Position numbers and translations under genes: made by a program. Shown piece by piece: positions 48,891-56,097 of a DNA stretch of 64,000 bases. The stretch is taken from positions 1 through 64,000 of the forward strand of contig CAWFPR010000023.1 in the NCBI GenBank assembly GCA_963817635.1. Direction: 5' to 3'. Source of the stretch: CAWFPR01 sp963817635. GTDB lineage: Bacteria > Acidobacteriota > Vicinamibacteria > Vicinamibacterales > 2-12-FULL-66-21. Below the pieces are notes generated by a model that worked only from the letters and a program-made list of their open reading frames with translations, was not told where the DNA came from and did not search any database. Each line of letters opens with the position of its first letter. The stretch's first letter is position 1.

Positions 48891-50948
48891 CTAGTCGGCC
48901 GTCTTCACGGTAAAGACCGTGGCCCCGGCCAGAAAGAGCTGGGTGCCGGCCGAGCTGGGATTCTTGTCCCCTGTCACCACGAACCTGACCGTGTGCGTCC
49001 CAGGTTTCAGGTTGAGCACGTGCCACAGCACCGCGAACTTTGTCTGCTCTGCCGGGAATCCCCAGAACGTGTCGATGGTCTTGTTGAGCAGCCCGTCCAG
49101 GTAGACGTCGACCTTGCCGCCGTCGCGGACCCACCGGCCATCGACCGCCACGCCCGTGCCCTTGAAGGTCAGCGACACTTCGGCGCCCTTGCTGCCGGTG
49201 TAGCGGTTGAGGGGAGGCGGATCAGCGAAGCTGATTCGCGGTTCGCTCGTCTGTGTCTGCCACTCGCCCTTCCAGATCCATTCCTTGCCGTCGATCGCAT
49301 TGGTTCGGTATGCCGCCTTCATGCCCGGAAACGACACCTCGAGCGCGGGCGCCGTGGGGTCCTGGCGCTGGATGGTCACCGTCGTGTCGTCGACAGTGCC
49401 GCCGTTGTCCTGGATCAACTGCTTTGCGTAATGCAGCGTCCGATCGACCACGGAGTTGAACGAGTAGTCGGTGAACACGAACTTCGAGTCCGCGATGGCG
49501 GGGATCCCGCTCTTCCACTCGTCGGGAATCGCCTTGTAGCCCTTGACCACGCCGAGCACACCTGCCGCTGTTGACGGATTGCAGTCGGAATCCTGGCCGG
49601 CTCGCACGGTCGTCTCGAGCGTCCGCGTGAAGTCGCCGCCGCCGTAGAGCAGCCCGATCGTGACGTACGCGCCGTTGAGTTTCGCGTCGATGTTGAACGG
49701 CTCCGCCGGCCGGCAGATGTCGACCGCGCCCCATTTCTTCTCAATGGCGTTCCACGTCGCGCGCCAGTCGTTCGGGTAGGTGGCATGAAGCCGGATCACG
49801 TCCCTGATGATCCTGGCGTAGTCACTCTCGGAGGGAATGGCCAGGAGCGCCTGATTGACGATGGTCGGGATGTCGGTCTCGATGAAGGCCTGCGTGTAGA
49901 GTGCGCTGACGAACATCCCGCCGTAGACGCCGTCGCCGTAGTTCATGATGTGGCCAACGCGGTCGCAGAACGCGTTCGAGGTACGGGGCATGCCGGGCGA
50001 CATGAGGCCGATGAAATCTGCCTCGATCTGAAAATCAATGTCGTCAGCGTGCATGTTGTTGGCCGCGTTGCCTGAAGCAGGGGGCATGATGCCATCGAGG
50101 AAGTTCTTGCGCGCCTGCACGTTGGCGTGCCAGAGCCGGTATCCGGCCCGGGCGAATGACTCGGCAAACAGCGCGGCCGGCGCGTTCATGCCGTGTTTGT
50201 CCATCGTCATCATGAAGCTCATCTGGACGTACAGGTCGTCCTGTTCGAGGGCGTTTGAGACACCGCTCGGCGTCCAGTCGAGCTTCGCTTCGTTGATGTG
50301 CCCGTTCGACCTGAATTCGGTGGGGTCGCCGAAGGACACGCCGATCATCTTGCCGGCCCAGCCGCCCGCGATCTTGTCACGCAACCGGTCGATCGGAATC
50401 GAGATGCCGCCCGGCCGGCCCGTGTTCTCCTCTTTCGTGGCGGGCTTGTGGTACGGCGTTCCATCGAGGCCGATCCGGATCACCGATCGACTTCCGGCGC
50501 GCTCAATCTCCGTCACGTAATACAGCAGCGTATCATCTCGCGTGATGGCTCGGGTCTCGACCAACCTCGCCTCGCCGGCGTCCCGCAACGTCCCGGCTTT
50601 CACGGCCGCGGGCACGGATGCGAAGGGGACGACCTCTTCGATTCCCCAGACTACTCCGGCCGCGCTGATCGACACCCACTTCTCGCGGCCATGCACGTCG
50701 AGCACGGCCCGGTAGGACACGGTGCCGTCCTTGAGCGTGGCCCTGGTCAGACGCGTGACGGTCGCCCCCTGGCTCTGCTGCAGCACGGTCTGCCGGACCG
50801 GCGCCGGGAGATCCGCCATTCGCACCCCGACCGATGGCGTGGGACCCGACGTGGCGGGCTGGCCGCGCTGCTGGGCGGCGCGCGCAACACCAAGGACGGC
50901 GAGGCACAGGACGAACGTTAGCGCGAAGGATCTCCACTGAGTTCGCAT
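48891..50948 (-). CDS. Exported multidomain ADP-ribosylglycohydrolase family protein
   Basis: A 685-residue protein with signal peptide (FALTFVLCLAVLGVARAAQQ) and GGGAGG before its ATG. Residues about 35-170 look like a PepSY-type domain. The ADP-ribosylglycohydrolase fold covers about 180-500, with EQDDLYVQ (acidic pair near 237) in place of the canonical TDDT and RAGQDSDCNPSTAAG near 449 for the second metal motif. Residues about 530-685 form a jelly-roll, galactose-binding-like domain (VAVDGRWVRDGGKVDVYLDG) typical of carbohydrate-binding modules. This arrangement points to a glycan or riboside polymer outside the cytoplasm, not intracellular protein deADP-ribosylation. It lies between a SnoaL-like gene and the CehA-like gene. 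Confidence 0.85.
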   Translation of the reverse strand: MRTQWRSFALTFVLCLAVLGVARAAQQRGQPATSGPTPSVGVRMADLPAPVRQTVLQQSQGATVTRLTRATLKDGTVSYRAVLDVHGREKWVSISAAGVVWGIEEVVPFASVPAAVKAGTLRDAGEARLVETRAITRDDTLLYYVTEIERAGSRSVIRIGLDGTPYHKPATKEENTGRPGGISIPIDRLRDKIAGGWAGKMIGVSFGDPTEFRSNGHINEAKLDWTPSGVSNALEQDDLYVQMSFMMTMDKHGMNAPAALFAESFARAGYRLWHANVQARKNFLDGIMPPASGNAANNMHADDIDFQIEADFIGLMSPGMPRTSNAFCDRVGHIMNYGDGVYGGMFVSALYTQAFIETDIPTIVNQALLAIPSESDYARIIRDVIRLHATYPNDWRATWNAIEKKWGAVDICRPAEPFNIDAKLNGAYVTIGLLYGGGDFTRTLETTVRAGQDSDCNPSTAAGVLGVVKGYKAIPDEWKSGIPAIADSKFVFTDYSFNSVVDRTLHYAKQLIQDNGGTVDDTTVTIQRQDPTAPALEVSFPGMKAAYRTNAIDGKEWIWKGEWQTQTSEPRISFADPPPLNRYTGSKGAEVSLTFKGTGVAVDGRWVRDGGKVDVYLDGLLNKTIDTFWGFPAEQTKFAVLWHVLNLKPGTHTVRFVVTGDKNPSSAGTQLFLAGATVFTVKTAD

Positions 50949-50990
50949 GATGACCTCCCTTGCTTCGGCCGTGAACCGGGCCCCGCGTGG

Positions 50991-51446
50991 CTACTCCGTG
51001 GGGATGGTCGTAATCTGCGACGCGACCTGCTGCCAGCGTTGATCCCTGTTCACCCAGACGTTGGTGAACCGTTTGGGCAGGTCCATCTCGCCGTTCGTCT
51101 TCACCTGCCGGTATCGCCCGGTCACCACGGCCGCGTCGCCGTAGACGCGCACCGCGATGTCCTCGCGCAGGCTCGGCCTGCGGGTGCCCTTGGGGGGCAT
51201 TCGCGCGATTTCGTTGGCCTTGTCGCCGACGGCCCCGTTCGAGTGGGTCACGATGAGGTCGTCGGCGAGGAGCAGACCCGCCGCCGCCGCGTCATGGTCG
51301 GTCACCACAGCCGCCTGAAGGGCGCTCTCCGCCTTCAGCACCTCGGCTTTGGCTCGATCGCCGCCAGCCTGATCCCTCGCGACCGGGACGGCGATGGCTC
51401 CCACGAGGCACGTCAACGCCAGCGCTCCGTGAAACGGTGCTCTCAT
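50991..51446 (-). CDS. Exported SnoaL/DUF4440-like protein
   Basis: A 151-residue protein starting at 51446 (GAGG about nine bases before) with a signal peptide (RAPFHGALALTCLVGAIAVPVA). The rest is a cone-shaped alpha/beta fold of the NTF2/SnoaL type (ESALQAAVVTDHDAAAAGLLLADDLIVTHSNG, GDAAVVTGRYRQV, RFTNVWVNRDQRWQQVASQ). Such proteins bind small hydrophobic or polar ligands or act as minor enzymes; a function cannot be stated. It is the first gene after the LacI-controlled promoter at 51.66 kb, and ADP-ribosylglycohydrolase 2 follows after 42 bases. Confidence 0.8.
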   Translation of the reverse strand: MRAPFHGALALTCLVGAIAVPVARDQAGGDRAKAEVLKAESALQAAVVTDHDAAAAGLLLADDLIVTHSNGAVGDKANEIARMPPKGTRRPSLREDIAVRVYGDAAVVTGRYRQVKTNGEMDLPKRFTNVWVNRDQRWQQVASQITTIPTE

Positions 51447-51563
51447 CTCGGTCATCCTCTCTTCTGTCGGCAATGCAGGCGGTCGTGGCGGTCGTAATCC
51501 TGGCGGCGGAGTGGTTGACCGTCGCCGTGCGCCGTGGGACGACGTGGTGACGTCGTGTAAGAT

Positions 51564-51573
51564 ACCGATTGCG
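51564..51573. promoter_or_regulatory. Auxiliary LacI-type half-operator
   Basis: ACCGATTGCG, identical over these ten bases to the auxiliary half-site of the TonB region. Its centre is 88 bp downstream of the main operator. Confidence 0.4.
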
Positions 51574-51647
51574 CTCGCATTGCAGGGACGAAAACCCTGT
51601 ATTGATTGGATATTTTACCCACAGCGGTATTGCATTGCCATCGTGTA

Positions 51648-51661
51648 AGCAATCGATTGCG
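51648..51661. promoter_or_regulatory. LacI-type operator before the SnoaL / ADP-ribosylglycohydrolase 2 / CehA operon
   Basis: AGCAATCGATTGCG, with the 12-bp palindrome at 51649-51660. It lies one base after the -10 of the leftward promoter, covering the transcription start. Confidence 0.8.
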
Positions 51662-51663
51662 TA

Positions 51664-51693
51664 GATATAGCTCTTTGCGCTGGAGTGTGTCAA
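51664..51693 (-). promoter_or_regulatory. Promoter of the SnoaL / ADP-ribosylglycohydrolase 2 / CehA operon
   Basis: On the minus strand TTGACA (51688-51693), 18 bases, TATATC (51664-51669). Predicted start near 51657, leader about 210 bases. Confidence 0.7.
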
Positions 51694-51700
51694 GCGCTGA

Positions 51701-51715
51701 AATATTGTATATCAT
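51701..51715. promoter_or_regulatory. AT-rich motif 4, upstream of the sortilin-like protein
   Basis: AATATTGTATATCAT. ATTGTATATCAT matches the reverse complement of the RidA site in 11 of 12 bases. It ends 21 bases before the ATG at 51737, next to the LacI-controlled divergent promoter, so two different regulators may meet here. Confidence 0.5.
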
Positions 51716-51736
51716 GCATAGCCAGTGAGGCACCCA

Positions 51737-54694
51737 ATGGTCGTTCGAGCCCTGTCGATGGCCCTACTCCTCGTGACCCTGCCGGCCGGGCCCCCCAGCC
51801 GGGCCGCCACCCTCCCCCGCCCCGGGCCCTTCACGGCGCTGGCCTGGCAGAGCATCGGCCCGCTGCGGGGCGGCCGGTCGATCGCCGTCGCCGGCGCCGA
51901 GGCCCGTCCGTTCGAGGACCACTTCGGAGCGACAGGCGGAGGTCTCTGGAAAACCGCAGACGGCGGGACCACCTGGCACCCGGTCACCGACGGCCAGATC
52001 GCCAGTTCCTCGGTCGGAGCCGTCGCCGTGGCACCATCGAACCCCGACGTGGTCTACATCGGCATGGGTGAATCGGCCCTGCGCGGCAACGCCATGCAGG
52101 GCGACGGCGTATACCGCTCCACCGACGCCGGCGGGACGTGGCAACGCGCAGGGTTGGCCGAAACCCTGACGATTTCGCGGCTCGTCGTGCACCCGACCAG
52201 ACCCGAGACGGTCTACGCGGCCGCGCTCGGGGATCCGTCGGGACCCTCACCGGCGCGCGGCATCTACCGCACGCGCGACGGCGGTCAGACGTGGGATCGG
52301 GTTCTTTTCCGCGACGGGGAGACCGGCGCAGTGGACCTGGCGATGGATCCGCGCCATCCCTCCGTCCTTTACGCCGCGCTGTGGCAGGTGACGCGGGTGC
52401 CGTGGCGCCTCTGGAGCGGCGGCCCGGGTTCCGGGCTGTTCAAGACAACCGACGGCGGCGATACCTGGACGGAGATCACGCGCGCCCCCGGCTTTGCGGG
52501 TGGCGTAATCGGCCGGATCGGCGTTGCCGTGTCGGGGGCCGATTCCAGCCGCCTGTGCGCGGTCGTCGAGGCGAAGGACGGCGGCCTGTACCGATCGGAC
52601 GATGCCGGCGCGAGCTGGGCGCTCGTGAACCCGTCGCGCGATCTCTGGCAGCGGTCGTTCTACTTCAACCGGGTCACGGCGGATCCCGTCAATCGAGACC
52701 TCGTCTACGTCCTCAACTTCGACATCGCGCGATCGACCGACGCGGGCAGGACCTACACACTGAACGCGGGCGCGCACGTCGACTATCACGACCTCTGGAT
52801 CGACCCGGCCAACCCGCTCCGGCTCATCGCCGCCAACGACGGCGGTGGTGCCGTGAGCGTCAACGGCGGTGCGACGTGGACCGAACAGCGGTTTCCGACC
52901 GGGCAGATGTACCGGGTGGAAACCACCGCTGATTTCCCCTACCACGTCGTGGCCTGCCAGCAGGACAACAGTTCGGTCGCGGTGCCGAGCAACCAGGAGG
53001 CCGCACTCGGCCTGCCAGGCTCGCAGCAGGGGTCGTTCTTCTACGAGGTTGGCGGCGGAGAGAGCGGCTGGGTCGCGCCCCATCCCGCCAAGCCGGATAT
53101 CGTCTTCGCCGGATCGACCAACGCGCTGACCCGGTACGATCGGGCGACGAACCAGCTGACCGACGTGCAACCCTGGCCGCGAACCGTCATGGGCGAACCT
53201 GCCCAGGACATGCCGGAACGCTGGAACTGGACGTATCCGATCGTGTTCTCGCCTCTCCCGCCGTACGACCTCTATGTGGCGTCTCAGCACGTCTGGCGCT
53301 CGCGCGACGAGGGCCGGACGTGGGATCGCATCAGTGGCGACCTGACGCGCGCGGATCCCGACACACTGGGCGACACCGGCGGCCCGATCGTGCTCGACGA
53401 GGACGGCCCCGAGGTCTACGCCACCGTCTTCGCGCTGGCGCCGTCGCGCATCGAACGCGATACGATCTGGGCCGGCTCCGACGACGGGGTGGTACACGTC
53501 ACGCGCGACGGCGGCCGCACGTGGCGCGACGTGACGCCGGCTGCGCTCGCCGCGCACACGCGCATCAGCGCGATCGACGCGTCGCCGCATGCCGCTGGGC
53601 GAGCCTTCGTCGCAGCCAGACGCAACCAGCTCGGAGACCGGCAGCCGTACCTCTTCCGGACCGACGACTTCGGCGCTACCTGGTCCCGCATCGATGCCTC
53701 CTTGCCGCGAGACGACTTCACCCACGCCATCCGCGAGGACCCCGTTCGCCCGGGGCTGCTGTACGCGGGCACCGAGCATGGCGCCTACGTGTCGTTCGAC
53801 GCAGGTGCGAGCTGGCAGTCGCTCGCGCTGAACCTGCCCGACGTGCAGGTGTCGGACATCAAGGTCGAGCGGCACGATCTCGTCATCGCCACCCACGGAC
53901 GGGGGTTCTGGGTCCTGCCGGCGCTGGAGCCGCTGCGCCAGTGGCAGCCCCGGGCCGGACACGGGACGTTCCGGCTCTTTCGGCCGGCGGGTGTCGTGCG
54001 GACCGCCAGGCCGGCGCGGATTGATCTGCTCGCCGACGAAGCGCTGAACGGCGCCTCGATCGACATCCTCGATGTCACCGGCCACGTGCTGCGTCGCCTC
54101 AGGGTTCCGACGACGCTCTCCGCGGGACACCACCGTCTTACGTGGGATCTGCGCACCCAGGGTGCCACGGTGTTTCCGGGCATGGTGCTCGAGGCCCCGA
54201 ACCCCGCCGCCGGCGTGGTGGTTCCACCGGGCGAATACGAGGTCCGGCTGACGGCCGGAGGCACGACTGAGGCCGAGCGCTTCACCGTCGAAGCCGATCC
54301 CCGATCAACGGGCGTCAGCGAAGACGACTACGCAGCCCAGTACGCCCTGGCGCTGCGGCTGCGGGACGCGACCAGCGCCGCGAACGAAGCCGTGCTTCGG
54401 ATCCGGGAGGCCAAGGCCCGGCTGTCGGCGACGCCGGGCCAGGGACCGGCGACCGAGGCGCTCTCCGCGATCGAGGCAGCGCTGTATCAGGTCAAGAACC
54501 GCAGCCCGAAGGACAAGATCGCGTTTCCGATTCGACTGAACGACCGTCTGGCCGGACTGCTGGCGATCGTGGAGACAGGTGACGACGCGCCGACCGCGGC
54601 CGATCGGCAGGTAGCCGACGAGTTGATTGCCGAACTCGACGCGCACCTGGCGAGACTCGAGCGGGTGCTGCGCGACGCCGGCCGACAGAAGTGA
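51737..54694 (+). CDS. Secreted sortilin/BNR-type beta-propeller protein (often annotated glycosyl hydrolase)
   Basis: A 985-residue exported protein. The ATG at 51737 has GAGG upstream and gives a signal peptide (VRALSMALLLVTLPAGPP). Residues about 45-720 hold many Asp-box repeats of two propellers (GGGLWKTADGGTTWHPV, GVYRSTDAGGTWQRA, GIYRTRDGGQTWDRV, VVHVTRDGGRTWRDV). A beta-sandwich follows near 730-850, then a helical tail. Asp-box propellers occur in sialidases and sortilins, but here no sialidase Arg triad is recognised, so binding or peptide-related activity is as likely. It lies under AT-rich motif 4. Confidence 0.85.
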   Translation: MVVRALSMALLLVTLPAGPPSRAATLPRPGPFTALAWQSIGPLRGGRSIAVAGAEARPFEDHFGATGGGLWKTADGGTTWHPVTDGQIASSSVGAVAVAPSNPDVVYIGMGESALRGNAMQGDGVYRSTDAGGTWQRAGLAETLTISRLVVHPTRPETVYAAALGDPSGPSPARGIYRTRDGGQTWDRVLFRDGETGAVDLAMDPRHPSVLYAALWQVTRVPWRLWSGGPGSGLFKTTDGGDTWTEITRAPGFAGGVIGRIGVAVSGADSSRLCAVVEAKDGGLYRSDDAGASWALVNPSRDLWQRSFYFNRVTADPVNRDLVYVLNFDIARSTDAGRTYTLNAGAHVDYHDLWIDPANPLRLIAANDGGGAVSVNGGATWTEQRFPTGQMYRVETTADFPYHVVACQQDNSSVAVPSNQEAALGLPGSQQGSFFYEVGGGESGWVAPHPAKPDIVFAGSTNALTRYDRATNQLTDVQPWPRTVMGEPAQDMPERWNWTYPIVFSPLPPYDLYVASQHVWRSRDEGRTWDRISGDLTRADPDTLGDTGGPIVLDEDGPEVYATVFALAPSRIERDTIWAGSDDGVVHVTRDGGRTWRDVTPAALAAHTRISAIDASPHAAGRAFVAARRNQLGDRQPYLFRTDDFGATWSRIDASLPRDDFTHAIREDPVRPGLLYAGTEHGAYVSFDAGASWQSLALNLPDVQVSDIKVERHDLVIATHGRGFWVLPALEPLRQWQPRAGHGTFRLFRPAGVVRTARPARIDLLADEALNGASIDILDVTGHVLRRLRVPTTLSAGHHRLTWDLRTQGATVFPGMVLEAPNPAAGVVVPPGEYEVRLTAGGTTEAERFTVEADPRSTGVSEDDYAAQYALALRLRDATSAANEAVLRIREAKARLSATPGQGPATEALSAIEAALYQVKNRSPKDKIAFPIRLNDRLAGLLAIVETGDDAPTAADRQVADELIAELDAHLARLERVLRDAGRQK

Positions 54695-54741
54695 CTCCTG
54701 TCCGATCCGAGTGCCGTTCAGCCCAGGGAGCCAGGCAAGGC

Positions 54742-55143
54742 TCAGGCAACAGCGGCGACGGCCTCGATCTCCACCAGCAGACCGAAATGGAGCGGACCCG
54801 TGGGGACGATGGACCGCGCCGGCCGGTGCTCGCCGAAGAACCCGGCGTAGACTGCGTTGACCTGATCCCAGAGCGCGATGTCGGTCACGTAGACGGTTGT
54901 CTTGAGCACCAGATCGCGGCGGCTGCCGGCCGCGCGCAGCACCGCGTCGAGATTGTCGAGCGCCTGGCGTACTTGCGCGTCGAGCGGCTCGCCGGTCAGC
55001 TTGCGGCCCGTTCGCGGATCGATCGGCAGTTGACCCGAGACGTAGACCAGGTCTCCGTGAACGACGCCGTAGCTGTAGTGGCCGCCGGGCTTGCCGCTCT
55101 CGGGCGGCTGCACGGGACGGGGCGAGGCGTGCGGCATGTTCAC
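54742..55143 (-). CDS. RidA-family enamine/imine deaminase
   Basis: A 133-residue member of the RidA/YjgF family, which hydrolyses the reactive enamine/imine products of PLP enzymes such as threonine dehydratase to the 2-oxoacid. The diagnostic arginine is Arg110 in PARSIVPTG, with the C-terminal strand HFGLLVEIEAVA. YVSGQLPIDPRTG is the usual N-terminal signature. It is transcribed away from the GntR gene and lies behind AT-rich motif 5. Two dehydratase-like genes at 35.5-37.7 kb would provide its substrate. Confidence 0.92.
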   Translation of the reverse strand: MNMPHASPRPVQPPESGKPGGHYSYGVVHGDLVYVSGQLPIDPRTGRKLTGEPLDAQVRQALDNLDAVLRAAGSRRDLVLKTTVYVTDIALWDQVNAVYAGFFGEHRPARSIVPTGPLHFGLLVEIEAVAAVA

Positions 55144-55273
55144 TCCTGTTTCTGCGGCAGACGTCCACCGGCGCGCAACACCCGCGGCAGCCGAGCGAGG
55201 TGGCGATCGAGCTCCCCGATGACCCCGGCGGCCACCTGTTGCTCCGCCGGGGTCGGCGTACCGTCGCTGCGCG

Positions 55274-55290
55274 TATGATATATAATATTA
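55274..55290. promoter_or_regulatory. AT-rich motif 5, upstream of RidA
   Basis: TATGATATATAATATTA. On the minus strand it includes TATATC with TTGCTT 18 bases upstream, a plausible RidA promoter. The consensus used here, ATGATATATAAT, is at 55275-55286. Confidence 0.55.
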
Positions 55291-55360
55291 CACATAGCGC
55301 AAGCAACCGTCGATTCCAAGTCGGAAGGGCGGGGTCATGTCAGCCGCCTGAGCGGAGAGG

Positions 55361-55375
55361 CTGATATATAATATC
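55361..55375. promoter_or_regulatory. AT-rich motif 6, upstream of the GntR gene
   Basis: CTGATATATAATATC, sharing 11 of 12 bases with motif 5. It contains TATAAT (55367-55372), which would place transcription only about 11 bases before the GntR start, and it suits autoregulation. Confidence 0.55.
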
Positions 55376-55389
55376 GTCACTGGTCCTCT

Positions 55390-56097
55390 ATGTTTCCCCT
55401 CGCTACCAACGTCATCTCGCTCGTGGATCTGGATCCGGCGGTCTTGACCCCGGCGGCACTGCCCGATCGCCTGTACGCCATTCTCAAGTACCGGATTCTC
55501 ACGTGCGTCATGCGGCCCGGCGAGCGCATCGTGGAGAAGGACATCTGCAAGGAAATGACGGTGTCGCGGACGCCGCTCCGCGAGGCGATCAACCGCCTCG
55601 CCCTCGAAGGGCTCGTCGTCCTCACGCCATACCGGGGGTACGCGGTCGCGCCCGTGACCGTGACGGCGTTCCAGGAATTGTGCGAGGTCCGGCAGATCAT
55701 CGAACCCGACGGCGCCGCGCTGGCGTCGGCACGGGCCACGCCCGAACAGCTGGCGGCCCTGCGGGCCGAGGCGACGTTGAGTTATACGCCCGGCGACCCG
55801 GCGACCTACGAGGCGTACCTGCGCTCGAACAGCCGGTTCCATCGCGCGCTCGTCCGATGCACCGGCAATTCCCTGCTGGAGACGATGGTTACTTCCGCCC
55901 TGGATCGCCACCAGCGCCCGCTGTATCTCGGCCTCGATGTCGGCGTCGACGCCGCGGCGGCGACGTCGGAGCACCTGCAGCTCGTCGACGCGCTCGAACG
56001 GCACGACGCCGAGGCGGCGCGCCAGGTCATGTTCGACCACGTGGCCCACGCCGAGGAGCGGATCGTCGCGGCGCTCAGCGCGGCGGGCTATAGTTAG
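55390..56097 (+). CDS. GntR-family regulator with FCD effector domain
   Basis: A 235-residue regulator of the FadR/VanR group. Residues about 24-85 are the winged helix (LPDRLYAILKYRILTCVMRPG, MTVSRTPLREAINRLALEGLV). Residues 95-235 are the helical FCD domain, with metal-ligand candidates in SNSRFHRALV, SEHLQLVDAL and FDHVAHAEERI. Effectors of this family are usually organic acids or amino-acid breakdown products. The gene has no clear ribosome site and a very short predicted leader. Two copies of the AT-rich motif precede it and RidA, so it probably regulates itself, RidA and the other motif-bearing genes. Confidence 0.9.
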   Translation: MFPLATNVISLVDLDPAVLTPAALPDRLYAILKYRILTCVMRPGERIVEKDICKEMTVSRTPLREAINRLALEGLVVLTPYRGYAVAPVTVTAFQELCEVRQIIEPDGAALASARATPEQLAALRAEATLSYTPGDPATYEAYLRSNSRFHRALVRCTGNSLLETMVTSALDRHQRPLYLGLDVGVDAAAATSEHLQLVDALERHDAEAARQVMFDHVAHAEERIVAALSAAGYS

